This document shows positions 15,662 through 23,596 of a stretch of DNA of 45,686 nt, piece after piece. The notes beneath the pieces are model-generated. The model saw nothing but the letters and a program-made list of their open reading frames with translations. It searched no databases and had not been told where the DNA came from. Within the stretch, counting starts at the first letter, position 1. Each line of letters starts with the position of its first letter. The translations under genes were made by a program, and so were the position numbers. The stretch comes from a virus: positions 1 to 45,686 of IMG/VR virus record IMGVR_UViG_3300010885_071107. One strand, given 5' to 3'.

Positions 15662-16557
15662 ACTGGTTTAAATATTTTAGAAAATGTCATCATTTGGGAA
15701 GTTAATTTACCACCAGCAGCATTAGTATTACCTGCGCCTTCAGCCAATTTCTTAGCTAAGATACTAACATCATAATCCACGCCTTTAGTCTTTCGAAATG
15801 AAACTGTATTTGTTTTTAAATTCATTACAATAGAAATGTCTCTATTGTATTTTTTTAAAATATGGCTTGATACTTCGTTTAATGCATATTCTGCAAAGGT
15901 TGAAATAATATTATATTTTTTAGAACCCAGAGGAACAACTGCCTGATACACATTTAAATCATTTAATATTTGGTTTACCTTTAGAGTATGAAATCTTATA
16001 ATATTATTCTGATGATCATTAAATCCCTTGAACCCGTCTTTAAATTTTTCCCAAAATGATTGAATGCGATCTCCTTGCAAAGAATAAAAGATAGTATTCA
16101 ACTGTAAAGACGTAGGATGTTTTAATGTATATGAATCATAATCATCTATTAATGCTATTAAAAGTTTTTGATAATTGGTTAATGTAACCAATGATTCAGG
16201 TTTGAGGGTCTTGTATACTAAAGAGGTACAACTTGGTGATGATTCCCTTATAAGTCTTTTTACACCGAGAAAAGATGTAGGTATTTTAATATCTTCTGCA
16301 TGGTGATCAATATAAAATATCTTAGCATGGTCTAACAGGGCTGGATCTTGTTCAAAAACATTAAGATCACAAATATACACTACATCTGATTTAGTAAAAT
16401 CTTCAGATTTAACAAAGTTAGTAAAAGATTCCTTAAAAGATCTTTCATTAACGGCTTTATAATTTATCGTGTATGCAGGAAATAACCATTTAAATATCAA
16501 TACACATCCTGCACCATCTAAATCAGCATCGGTAAAAATTGTAATGCGTTTTGGCAT
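15658..16557 (-). CDS. DHH-family phosphoesterase
   Basis: This 299-residue protein has the DHH signature: FTDADLDGAG (residues 8-17) and FYIDHHAED near residue 85, with intermediate acidic DDYDSY. The C-terminal DHHA1-like part ends in GAGNTNAAGGKLT, where the usual G-G-G-H is altered. Such enzymes are RecJ-type exonucleases or nanoRNA/cyclic dinucleotide hydrolases; the short length fits the second group. It lies between the helicase and the gp59-like gene. A late-type box CATAAATA lies 10 nt before the ATG. Confidence 0.8.
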   Translation of the reverse strand: MPKRITIFTDADLDGAGCVLIFKWLFPAYTINYKAVNERSFKESFTNFVKSEDFTKSDVVYICDLNVFEQDPALLDHAKIFYIDHHAEDIKIPTSFLGVKRLIRESSPSCTSLVYKTLKPESLVTLTNYQKLLIALIDDYDSYTLKHPTSLQLNTIFYSLQGDRIQSFWEKFKDGFKGFNDHQNNIIRFHTLKVNQILNDLNVYQAVVPLGSKKYNIISTFAEYALNEVSSHILKKYNRDISIVMNLKTNTVSFRKTKGVDYDVSILAKKLAEGAGNTNAAGGKLTSQMMTFSKIFKPV

Positions 16558-16567
16558 GTATTAATAA

Positions 16568-16575
16568 TATTTATG
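16568..16575 (-). promoter_or_regulatory. Late-type box before the DHH gene
   Basis: CATAAATA on the minus strand, 10 nt before ATG 16557. It could add late expression of the replication genes downstream. Confidence 0.45.
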
Positions 16576-16583
16576 TAATATGT

Positions 16584-17912
16584 TTATTTGTCACCGGTTA
16601 AGTGTTTTAGTAGATTTGCTGACGAAGAACTAGACTCGGTAGCATTTAAAGTAGAATCTTCCGTGATAGATAATGTGTTATAATCAATAGACAGGTTACA
16701 ATTACCATAATTAGTGCCAAACCGATTTTTCATCATACCCATTTTAATAATTCCATGTTCTCTATCAGTGTCATCTTGCCAAATACTCATCATAACATCT
16801 GCAGTGGCAGGTAAAGCTATACTTTCTGAAACCGTATTCAAGCCTGGTTCTTTAATATCGTAACCGGTGCGATTTAATTGGGTTGCTGTAATGATAGGAC
16901 ATTCAAATATGTATGATAAAGCCCTTAATTGTTCTGCTGCATATTTAATTCTCTCATAAGAATTATTACCTGTTGGAGAGTGTAACAGGTTAATATAATC
17001 CACAACCAAAGCATCTATCTTGATACCTTTGGATTGGATCTTCTTAATAAAAGCCTTTAAATGATTAACGGTGATAGTACTTGGAGGAAATTCCTTAATT
17101 AAAATTTTTGATTTAGGATTATTATTAGCATATGCATCTATTTGAGATTTAAGATTAGATGTTTCCTGCTTTAAAGCGCTAAAGGGTATTTTTGTAATAT
17201 TAGTACATAAACGTTTAGCATATATCAATTCAGGCATTTCTAAAGTAACCAATAAAACAGTCTTGTTTTGGCTTGCTATAGCTGTTGCTACGTTACCCAA
17301 AAAAATACTTTTGCCTACGTTAGTCTCTCCAGCAAAAACATACATAGCCCTGCCTTTTTGTAAAAATCCCCCACCTAATTTATTATCTAACCACTTCCAA
17401 CCCGAACTCATACATGGTGTAGCTATGTTAAGATCTTCTATAACCTTATTAATATGAGGAAACAGATCTAATCCAATATCATAGTTTAAACAAATATTAC
17501 AGGACTTTTCAAATTTGGATAAAATAGAAAAGGTATCTGCTTTATGCTTCCCAATTTCTTCAACCACTTCCATTAATGTATTGTATACACCTCTTTCCTT
17601 TAAAAAGGTTTCGGTATTTTCATAAAGCTCATCTTTATTAAAGACCTTGTCAATACCCTTAAAGGATTCAATTACATTTTTAAAAGACTTTTTTAATGAA
17701 TCGTCTGTAAGATATGGTCTTAATTCTGTAATAGTAGGGACAGTCCCTCTCTTCTCGTAAAAGAGGGCAATACATTTGAATACCTCTTTGATATCCTTAT
17801 TTTTAAAAAACACAGGTTTAGCATAATCTATTACAGAGGCTAAATATGTTTCATCAGTCAGGCTTTTATAGGCAAAGAGGGTCTCAAAATAATCTAAATC
17901 TATTTGATTCAT
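16584..17912 (-). CDS. 41: Replicative DNA helicase, DnaB/T4 gp41-like
   Basis: This 442-residue protein is the predicted hexameric fork helicase, partner of the primase. The N-terminal helical domain (1-150) is followed by a RecA-type ATPase with Walker A GETNVGKS (195-202), a LLVTLEMPE segment, Walker B-like DALVVDYINLLHSP and a later TATQLNRTG (sensor region). It is close to T4 gp41 in length (475). It has its own strong early promoter (TTGATT, 17 bp, TATAAT) whose -10 ends 7 nt before the ATG. Confidence 0.95.
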   Translation of the reverse strand: MNQIDLDYFETLFAYKSLTDETYLASVIDYAKPVFFKNKDIKEVFKCIALFYEKRGTVPTITELRPYLTDDSLKKSFKNVIESFKGIDKVFNKDELYENTETFLKERGVYNTLMEVVEEIGKHKADTFSILSKFEKSCNICLNYDIGLDLFPHINKVIEDLNIATPCMSSGWKWLDNKLGGGFLQKGRAMYVFAGETNVGKSIFLGNVATAIASQNKTVLLVTLEMPELIYAKRLCTNITKIPFSALKQETSNLKSQIDAYANNNPKSKILIKEFPPSTITVNHLKAFIKKIQSKGIKIDALVVDYINLLHSPTGNNSYERIKYAAEQLRALSYIFECPIITATQLNRTGYDIKEPGLNTVSESIALPATADVMMSIWQDDTDREHGIIKMGMMKNRFGTNYGNCNLSIDYNTLSITEDSTLNATESSSSSANLLKHLTGDK

Positions 17913-17919
17913 TCAGGAT

Positions 17920-17948
17920 ATTATAAAAGAATAATGAATTTAAATCAA
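17920..17948 (-). promoter_or_regulatory. Early promoter of the helicase gene
   Basis: Minus strand: TTGATT (17943-17948), 17-bp spacer, TATAAT (17920-17925), 7 nt to ATG 17912. The -35 element overlaps the end of the upstream glycosyltransferase gene. Confidence 0.75.
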
Positions 17949-18610
17949 GAACAGTATTCCTTTAAAAACTGATTTTGGTTTTTTACAAATACGGCATTAT
18001 TAATATCCAATAAACCCGGAGACTGATGTATAATATGAATTGGCAGGACACCGCATTTAAGTTGTTTCTTATTAGCGTCTAGACTAGATGCCAAATCATA
18101 TAGATGGAAATCATAGTTTTCATTAAATTTCCAACCTTGTTTTAAGGCTTTGGGTCTATTAACTGCTAAAAATACACCATCTAACAAAACCACACGAGCT
18201 GGCATAACACCAAAGGATGTTATATGGATAGCTTCTTTATTTGAAGCAAAGTGACCTGCAGCACCTCGCAAATTGCCTTGACCACACATAATATGCCAAA
18301 GTGTAGGGGCTTTGAGAGTTGGATTAATACCACCTGCAACACCAATAATATCAAATTGAGAAAATCCATCTTCTAATTTATCAGTAAAAAAAGCATCATC
18401 TAAGTAAACATCATCATGGATGAATACTATGGCATCATATTCTGTAAACTTTTCCAAAGCCTTGTTATAAATTTTACTTAGACCTTCTGAATTTTCAGTA
18501 AAAAAGAAAAAATCAAAAGATGCTTTAGACTTTAGTGGCAATAGGCTTTGATATAAAAGGGTTTTTTGGATGTCCCTTTCTTTTGTAGCGGATATAACTA
18601 TGGTTTTCAT
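17945..18610 (-). CDS. Glycosyltransferase, GT-A fold (small family 2-like)
   Basis: This 221-residue protein resembles the short 'glycosyltransferase-like' family (Pfam Glyco_tranf_2_5). It has an N-terminal strand (TIVISATKERD), the acidic metal site FIHDDVYLDD near residue 86, GVAGGINP, a LLDGVFLAVNR acceptor-side motif and a late YDFHLYDLASSLDA. It overlaps the end of the amidotransferase gene by 4 bases (ATGA) and is co-expressed with it. The acceptor (DNA base, capsid protein or host glycan) cannot be told from sequence. Confidence 0.8.
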   Translation of the reverse strand: MKTIVISATKERDIQKTLLYQSLLPLKSKASFDFFFFTENSEGLSKIYNKALEKFTEYDAIVFIHDDVYLDDAFFTDKLEDGFSQFDIIGVAGGINPTLKAPTLWHIMCGQGNLRGAAGHFASNKEAIHITSFGVMPARVVLLDGVFLAVNRPKALKQGWKFNENYDFHLYDLASSLDANKKQLKCGVLPIHIIHQSPGLLDINNAVFVKNQNQFLKEYCS

Positions 18611-19260
18611 ATAATAAAAAATGGAGAATTATTAATAAATTCATTAATGGGTTTGAATTTATTATCTGTATATTCTAATAGCGAACCATCTGGAACTGAT
18701 ATACTATTTTTAAATGGTGTGGAACTATAATTACCGTTATCATCAATATGAAGGGTACTACCACACCTTGCAATATATAATTTATTCCAGCGTGTATTAT
18801 ATATTGTTGTTGAATGAGTGCCTTTAATTTTTGATAAAACATTAACAATGTTAGCACTTAGTATTACACTTTCACTGCCTTTACATAAAAGAGCCGGTAT
18901 AATGGAGCTATCTACAATGTTTATAGATTCTGGTGATACTTCTGCAGATAATTCTTTAAAGTTAGTTATAACACCGTTATGACTCACTACCCAATCTCCA
19001 CATATAAATGGGTGGGAAGTTTGTTCGTCATAGGATTGGGCAGCGCTAGTTGGTGCCTGTGTGTGTCCTGTAAAGTATATAAATTCTGATTTATTTTCTA
19101 CTAGCGAATCTAATCCACAGAATATTTTTGATCCTTTAATGATAGATGCATCATTCTTTTTCAAGAAAACCATGCCATGTGCTGCACTTCCCCGACTAGT
19201 ATTTTGGTTATAAAGCTCTTTAAAGAAGACAGGGTCTTTAGAACCAAAGATAGCACACAT
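18607..19260 (-). CDS. Class II glutamine amidotransferase (candidate Gat partner of QueC)
   Basis: This 217-residue protein is a free-standing glutaminase domain like that of GlmS or asparagine synthase. It has the N-terminal nucleophile Cys2 (MCAIFG), GHTQAPTSA, HPFICGDWVVSHNGVITN and a later acidic VDSSIIPALL. It would release ammonia from glutamine and needs a synthase partner. QueC is encoded one gene away with the same promoter type, and in phage 9g and some archaea a Gat domain is fused to QueC. The alternative is that it serves sugar metabolism with the glycosyltransferase that overlaps its 3' end. Confidence 0.82.
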   Translation of the reverse strand: MCAIFGSKDPVFFKELYNQNTSRGSAAHGMVFLKKNDASIIKGSKIFCGLDSLVENKSEFIYFTGHTQAPTSAAQSYDEQTSHPFICGDWVVSHNGVITNFKELSAEVSPESINIVDSSIIPALLCKGSESVILSANIVNVLSKIKGTHSTTIYNTRWNKLYIARCGSTLHIDDNGNYSSTPFKNSISVPDGSLLEYTDNKFKPINEFINNSPFFII

Positions 19261-19266
19261 GATTTA

Positions 19267-19294
19267 ATTATATGTTATACTATAAATATTTCAA
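19267..19294 (-). promoter_or_regulatory. Early promoter of the amidotransferase gene
   Basis: Minus strand: TTGAAA (19289-19294), 16-bp spacer, TATAAT (19267-19272), 6 nt to ATG 19260. Its spacer contains the plus-strand late box 19281-19288. Confidence 0.75.
19281..19288 (+). promoter_or_regulatory. Perfect T4-type late box inside a divergent early promoter
   Basis: TATAAATA, 13 nt before ATG 19302. It lies wholly within the spacer of the minus-strand early promoter of the amidotransferase gene. Confidence 0.75.
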
Positions 19295-19301
19295 GCATAA
19301 T

Positions 19302-20168
19302 ATGTATAATGATAAAGATTTAATTTTTGAAAAGTACACTAATAAGGTATTAGTGTTGGAATTCCCTGTTTATGCGTCTTCCACATATACAGATCCCAAT
19401 AAAGCACTTCATACCCCATCAGATCCAGATGCTGGTGGTGCTGGTTATGCTATTGGCACCTATGCTACTAAAGCCAATCTAGATCCTTATGACGTGGCTT
19501 TAACCATTGCAGATCTTGTCAAAACACGCCTATTTAAACCGGGTAATAATACATATAAAGGGATTTCATATGATTTGGAATATACCGGGAGTAGAGATCA
19601 ATTAGAAAAAGAAATACAAGGCATTATAACAGATGAATTTGCTGCTAAAGGACATAAAACCCACTTTAGACAGGCTAAAAATGCAGCTCGAGAAATTGCT
19701 GGTAAGGTTTTAAATGTATCTCGCGAAGTAGGAAGTGCAGGGCCCTCTATTCCATCTGCCCCTAAATCTGTTACACCATCAACTACCCCCAAAATCATAG
19801 CTGTCGCATCAAAAGATGTGGATGATGTATTTGAACGCATTTTTAAAGCAAAAATAAGTCACCCCCCTTCTTTAGATTTGAATTCTACCTATAAAGCAGG
19901 TGGTGTAGATCCGTCAGATGAATTGGCTGCTAAATTTAATACTGAAAGGGCTAAGCGAGCTGCAAATGTTTATTATATTTTTGCCGCTGGCAGTAACCCT
20001 GAAGAATGGCCAAATACAGATCTTACAGTTACCTCTAAACATGAGTTTACGGGTGCTGAATTAATGACACTAATTAGCCGTAGATTAGGGTATCCATTTA
20101 CGATAGCCAAAGAAGCTATTAATGATCTAATAAGAAATGGGTTTATTCATAAGGTTATAAGTCCTTAA
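19302..20168 (+). CDS. Late protein of unknown function with leader-like N-terminus
   Basis: This 288-residue protein starts at ATG 19302; an upstream ATG at 19272 would place the late promoter inside the gene. The start MYNDKDLIFEKYTNK contains I-F-E, a possible prohead-protease site. The body has a Gly/Ala-rich part (DAGGAGYAIGTYATKA), a Ser/Pro linker (about 142-160) and a C-terminal helical region with a winged-helix look (LMTLISRRLGYPFTIAKEAI). The last 14 bases overlap the convergent queC gene. Function is unknown; virion or packaged protein is inferred from the late promoter and leader. Confidence 0.7.
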   Translation: MYNDKDLIFEKYTNKVLVLEFPVYASSTYTDPNKALHTPSDPDAGGAGYAIGTYATKANLDPYDVALTIADLVKTRLFKPGNNTYKGISYDLEYTGSRDQLEKEIQGIITDEFAAKGHKTHFRQAKNAAREIAGKVLNVSREVGSAGPSIPSAPKSVTPSTTPKIIAVASKDVDDVFERIFKAKISHPPSLDLNSTYKAGGVDPSDELAAKFNTERAKRAANVYYIFAAGSNPEEWPNTDLTVTSKHEFTGAELMTLISRRLGYPFTIAKEAINDLIRNGFIHKVISP

Positions 20169-20853
20169 GACCAACCGGCCAAGGTATTTGTATAGAGTAA
20201 TCTAATGGATCTTTATACCCAGCATCTATAAATCCTTTCAAACGCAAAGAACAAGCTGTACAAACTGCACACGCCTTATCTTTACCTTCATAACAAGTCC
20301 ATGTATCTTTAAAGCTAACATTTAAAGATATACCCAATTCAATAATTTCCTTTTTACTTAATTCTATTAGGGGTGCTTCAATCTGAATTTTATTACGACG
20401 ATTCAAGAATAACAAATCATTAATCTTTCCTAAAAATTCCTGACTTCCATCCCAATATCCAGCCACGCTATCAACTTGCGCTGCACCATGATACACCGTA
20501 GAAGCTCCAATTGTTTCCGCATATGCTACTGCAATACTCAACATCATCATATTTCGATTAGGCACATAATTAGGTGTTTGTGGATCTCCCATTACATCTT
20601 TGGCTTTAGCTACTGCTATATTGTTATTGGTGAGAGCTGAGGCGGATGCTATATGCCTAAAGAAAGATATATCTAATACTTGATGAGGTATTTTCAAAAG
20701 ACTTGTTGTCTTAATAGCATAATCTAATTCTTTAGAATGCCGTTGATTATAATTAAATGATAGGGCATAGACCTCATCAAATTTATTTTTTGCTTTATAA
20801 AGAAGCACTGTACTATCCATGCCACCAGAAATTGGAACCACAACTTTATTCAT
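20155..20853 (-). CDS. queC: 7-cyano-7-deazaguanine synthase QueC
   Basis: This 232-residue ATP-dependent enzyme converts 7-carboxy-7-deazaguanine to preQ0. It shows the PP-loop SGGMDS (9-14), the YVPNRNMMMLSIA segment and the C-terminal zinc site C-x7-C-x2-C-x2-C (in TCYEGKDKACAVCTAC), with family-typical length. FolE and QueE are also encoded in the window; QueD is not. In phages these enzymes usually feed 7-deazaguanine into DNA to resist restriction. The early promoter has the same geometry as those of folE, queE and the amidotransferase gene. Confidence 0.95.
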   Translation of the reverse strand: MNKVVVPISGGMDSTVLLYKAKNKFDEVYALSFNYNQRHSKELDYAIKTTSLLKIPHQVLDISFFRHIASASALTNNNIAVAKAKDVMGDPQTPNYVPNRNMMMLSIAVAYAETIGASTVYHGAAQVDSVAGYWDGSQEFLGKINDLLFLNRRNKIQIEAPLIELSKKEIIELGISLNVSFKDTWTCYEGKDKACAVCTACSLRLKGFIDAGYKDPLDYSIQIPWPVGLKDL

Positions 20854-20859
20854 ATGTTT

Positions 20860-20887
20860 ATTATATATAATTTGATATTTTAATCAA
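20860..20887 (-). promoter_or_regulatory. Early promoter of queC
   Basis: Minus strand: TTGATT (20882-20887), 16-bp spacer, TATAAT (20860-20865), 6 nt (AAACAT) to ATG 20853. folE has the near-identical TATAAT-AAACCT-ATG. Confidence 0.8.
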
Positions 20888-20919
20888 CAAAAATAGCCCC
20901 AATTTAAATTGGGGCTATT
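20888..20919 (-). terminator. Intrinsic terminator after the uvsX operon
   Basis: A 14-bp perfect palindrome stem (AATAGCCCCAATTT and its complement, 20892-20919) is followed on the minus strand by TTTTTG. It ends the 22632-20935 operon and lies immediately before the queC promoter. Confidence 0.9.
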
Positions 20920-20934
20920 GTGGCTATTCGTATA

Positions 20935-21123
20935 CTACGGTGCTGGATTATTCTTTATTCGATCAACCAGTTGTTTAAAGACGCCATAAACAGCATCCCT
21001 AACTTGACCTTCATTTTTATTGGCATTATAGACATTTTGAACATCAGATAAGGCCATTGTAGCTGTGACATCTTTGCCATTAGCATCAGATACCGTTATT
21101 GTTAGTGTATTTGGTTTACTCAT
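20935..21123 (-). CDS. Small unknown protein downstream of uvsX
   Basis: This 62-residue acidic/polar protein (TLTITVSDANGKDVTATM, then a helix GQVRDAVYGVFKQLVDRI) overlaps the uvsX stop by 8 bases and is the last gene before the terminator. Possibly a small recombination accessory protein; no family is recognised. Confidence 0.65.
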   Translation of the reverse strand: MSKPNTLTITVSDANGKDVTATMALSDVQNVYNANKNEGQVRDAVYGVFKQLVDRIKNNPAP

Positions 21124-22258
21124 TTTCTTGTAGTTCCTCTATTTTTATTTTTTTGTTTACTAAGTCAGACCTCAATAGGCTTTCGTCAGGAATTTCTTCA
21201 TCAGCAGTTTTTCCATAAGCCCAGCCTTCTTTGATCTTTGTTTCTAAAATAGGAAGAATTTTCTCCCATATAGATTCATCTTTACGCCATTTAGAATAAT
21301 AACCTAATTTGGTACCATCATATAATGTATATGTTGGTCCTGATGCTGTTACTACACCAAATCCAGCTGCTAAATCTAGCAATCCATAGTACTTATCTAA
21401 GCCTGACTTAAAACTCAAGTACATTTCTGTTTCTAGATATTGCTGAATGAATCTATTTTTTACCGTTAGAGCTCTAAGAATAACTCCAGGGAAATTCTTT
21501 TGACCTGTAACCAATGATGCATCCATTGTTTTACCTTCATCACCTTGTTCAGGCTTGCGAGCTAATTGAACAGTAACACTAGGAAGATATACAACACTTT
21601 TTCCGCCTGGCTGATTTTTAATAATAGACTTATACATTGCAGCTGGATCATCATACATATGATTTGTAATGATGAATGTTGTTTTTGTATAAGCTGCTAA
21701 TTGATTACATGTGCTAAGTAAGGTTTTAATGGCTCGAGCTCGAGTACCCATATCCATGGCAGTGTTATCTTTTTCCATGCGATTAAGACTCAACTCATTC
21801 ATCAGGTTACCTAAACTATCAATAGCAACAATGAATTTGTTTTCAATACCTAGTTCTTTAGCTTTGGTTAAGAACTTGTATATAGAATTGCGAGTCTGTT
21901 CTATACTAAAACATGGAACATACTTTACTTTTGAAACATCTAACCCTAGATTTTCAGCGGTTTGTTTATCAATAGCATTTTCTGTATCAAAAATTACAGG
22001 TATCAACCCCTGCTTTTGAGCGTTAGCCAATATCTTACAAACTATAAAAGTTTTGCCGGACATCGACTCACCACTAATCATGGTGAGTCGATTGCGAGGG
22101 ATACCACCGTATAATGAACCACTAATCACTGCATTTAGAGGCATAGAGCTTGTATCTATCCACTCATTTACAGAAGATATAGAACTTTCATTAAGAAAGG
22201 TAGCGTAGGGATTGATTTTATCAATCTCTTCTAAAATATCAATTAACTTTTTATCCAT
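21116..22258 (-). CDS. uvsX: RecA-like recombinase UvsX
   Basis: This 380-residue protein forms filaments on ssDNA and drives strand exchange and recombination-dependent replication. It shows Walker A GESMSGKT (63-70), an acidic-aromatic strand PVIFDTENAID, Walker B FIVAIDSLGNL, and a TFIITNHMYDD segment near the DNA-binding loops. Length matches T4 UvsX (391). Its partners UvsY and gp32 are in this window. It is the second gene of an operon starting at 22632. Confidence 0.93.
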   Translation of the reverse strand: MDKKLIDILEEIDKINPYATFLNESSISSVNEWIDTSSMPLNAVISGSLYGGIPRNRLTMISGESMSGKTFIVCKILANAQKQGLIPVIFDTENAIDKQTAENLGLDVSKVKYVPCFSIEQTRNSIYKFLTKAKELGIENKFIVAIDSLGNLMNELSLNRMEKDNTAMDMGTRARAIKTLLSTCNQLAAYTKTTFIITNHMYDDPAAMYKSIIKNQPGGKSVVYLPSVTVQLARKPEQGDEGKTMDASLVTGQKNFPGVILRALTVKNRFIQQYLETEMYLSFKSGLDKYYGLLDLAAGFGVVTASGPTYTLYDGTKLGYYSKWRKDESIWEKILPILETKIKEGWAYGKTADEEIPDESLLRSDLVNKKIKIEELQENE

Positions 22259-22278
22259 AAGATATTTCTAAAGTTAAT

Positions 22279-22632
22279 TTATTCGTCAAATAATTTAACA
22301 ATCTTGGGCTCTGCATTAGCTGAAGGTGTTGCAGTTGGTGCAAACACAGCTTGGTACTGCTGAAGTAGGCGAGTATCATTTTCTACATCGATACCAATAG
22401 CAATCTGAGCCTTGTTGAAAGCCCATTTGGTTCCTTCAAGTTTATTCTTAGCTCCGACAAATTCCTTAAAAAATAAGGGAATTGTCTGAACGTTTAATTG
22501 ACCCTGTTGTGTGGGTTGAACATGCACAATTGCGGGATTATGTACCACAATTTGAGTTTCAGTTTGGGAGTCTAACGTACCAATCATGGTACGGCCGATA
22601 TGATCAATGAATGTAATAATGGTGTTTTCCAT
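22279..22632 (-). CDS. Small beta-rich (possibly Sm-like) protein heading the uvsX operon
   Basis: This 117-residue protein has an N-terminal beta pattern resembling the Sm/LSm fold (TIITFIDHIGRTMIGTLDSQ, then TQIVVHNPAIVHVQ), an aromatic turn IPLFFKEFVG and a disordered Ala/Pro tail ending IVKLFDE. Similar proteins are widespread in T4-like phages but are uncharacterised. An RNA-binding role would be consistent with the fold but is unproven. A strong early promoter (TTGACT, 16 bp, TAATAT) ends 6 nt before the ATG. Confidence 0.7.
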   Translation of the reverse strand: MENTIITFIDHIGRTMIGTLDSQTETQIVVHNPAIVHVQPTQQGQLNVQTIPLFFKEFVGAKNKLEGTKWAFNKAQIAIGIDVENDTRLLQQYQAVFAPTATPSANAEPKIVKLFDE

Positions 22633-22638
22633 ATACTT

Positions 22639-22666
22639 ATATTATAATACCAGACAACAAAGTCAA
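22639..22666 (-). promoter_or_regulatory. Early promoter of the uvsX operon
   Basis: Minus strand: TTGACT (22661-22666), 16-bp spacer, TAATAT (22639-22644), 6 nt to ATG 22632. It has the best -35 match of the set. Confidence 0.7.
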
Positions 22667-22687
22667 CGGTCTATATTAAGTATTAAT

Positions 22688-23074
22688 ATGCCAAACAAGG
22701 ATATCGGGTTTATTTTTGAAGCCTATGCAAATTCTCAAAATGCAGCTACCCCATCTGCCACATCTGCCATACCAGCCTCACCCATGACTCCATCAATTAC
22801 TAATACTACAGTAAAGGCTCCATCTGGATCTCAAGAAGAGAATGAAACCAAACCAACCTCATCTTCTCAAGACAATGGTTGTGTTTCACGGTTGAAGTCT
22901 ATGGGAATGGATGTTAAAGAATGGAATGTTCCGGGAATGGGTAAACAATTACAAATTACTATGGTTAATGATAAAGGACCCTCTAAAGGAGGTACACTTT
23001 ATGTTCCTCACAATATGCCTGTTGATTCTATCATAAAGGCTATTGAACAAAAACGAAGATATTTTCAACAATAA
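22688..23074 (+). CDS. Small late-type protein with head-targeting-like leader
   Basis: This 128-residue protein begins MPNKDIGFIFEAYANS at ATG 22688; an upstream start at 22607 would run through the divergent promoter. I-F-E followed by Ala at residues 9-12 matches the T4 prohead-protease rule closely. An Ala/Pro/Ser/Thr linker follows (about 15-60), then a small domain (about 62-128) with VSRLKSMGMDVKEWNVPGMG. No clear late box is seen, so its promoter is uncertain. A packaged internal protein is inferred. Confidence 0.7.
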   Translation: MPNKDIGFIFEAYANSQNAATPSATSAIPASPMTPSITNTTVKAPSGSQEENETKPTSSSQDNGCVSRLKSMGMDVKEWNVPGMGKQLQITMVNDKGPSKGGTLYVPHNMPVDSIIKAIEQKRRYFQQ

Positions 23075-23090
23075 AAGATACACCTAAACG

Positions 23091-23098
23091 GATAAATA
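23091..23098 (+). promoter_or_regulatory. Late box before the 23108 gene
   Basis: GATAAATA, 9 nt before ATG 23108. Confidence 0.6.
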
Positions 23099-23107
23099 TT
23101 TTATATT

Positions 23108-23596
23108 ATGAGACCATCCAGCAAGACAGACGCTAAAATGTTAACAGAAGCTTACACACAGGTACGGCCTGTTACCGAAGCCAATTTATTTGCTAATCTC
23201 AAAGCTAACACGGCTGGTTTGGTTGGTAAATTAACAGGCACAGGAGACATTGCTAAATTACGATCCATTCAAAAAAGCATTAATGCGAAGTTCGATACGG
23301 CTTTAAATGATATCACGAGTTTATTAAAATCAAATCAGATCCCAGTTCAACCCACTGACATTGCAGCATTAAAGACAGCTTTAAATCAGCTTATTGAAAC
23401 AAACCTCATTCAAAAAATTGCCCCGACGTTGTCAGCTCAGCAGCAGCAACAGGCTTTAGCCGCTAAACCGGCTGCTCCGGCTGCTCCGCCTACAACGAAC
23501 CTATTTGCTTCTCCTGCTCCAGCAGGTACTCCTCCGGCGACAGGAACTGGTGGAGCCCCCGCTGGTGGTAGCAGTCCGGCACCTACTACACCCTAA
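23108..23596 (+). CDS. Late protein with leader and Ala/Pro-rich tail
   Basis: This 162-residue protein begins MRPSSKTDAKMLTEAYTQ; L-T-E before Ala (residues 12-15), and a second T-E-A near residue 28, resemble prohead-protease sites. The middle is helical (about 45-115). The last 45 residues are almost only Ala, Pro, Gly, Thr and Ser, and the DNA there is visibly richer in GC than its neighbours. Function is unknown; internal head protein is inferred. The stop overlaps the convergent polymerase gene by 4 bases. Confidence 0.75.
   Translation: MRPSSKTDAKMLTEAYTQVRPVTEANLFANLKANTAGLVGKLTGTGDIAKLRSIQKSINAKFDTALNDITSLLKSNQIPVQPTDIAALKTALNQLIETNLIQKIAPTLSAQQQQQALAAKPAAPAAPPTTNLFASPAPAGTPPATGTGGAPAGGSSPAPTTP

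Noticed and set aside
19272-19301. Upstream start of the 19302 gene
   Set aside because: It would place the perfect late box inside the coding region and lose the leader at the N-terminus.
22607-22687. Upstream start of the 22688 gene
   Set aside because: The extension is antisense to the uvsX-operon promoter and start; the leader-like sequence begins at 22688.
23451-23596. Repeat array in the Ala/Pro-coding end of the 23108 gene
   Set aside because: The GC-rich repeats are codon repeats of a low-complexity protein tail, not a DNA repeat element or CRISPR.
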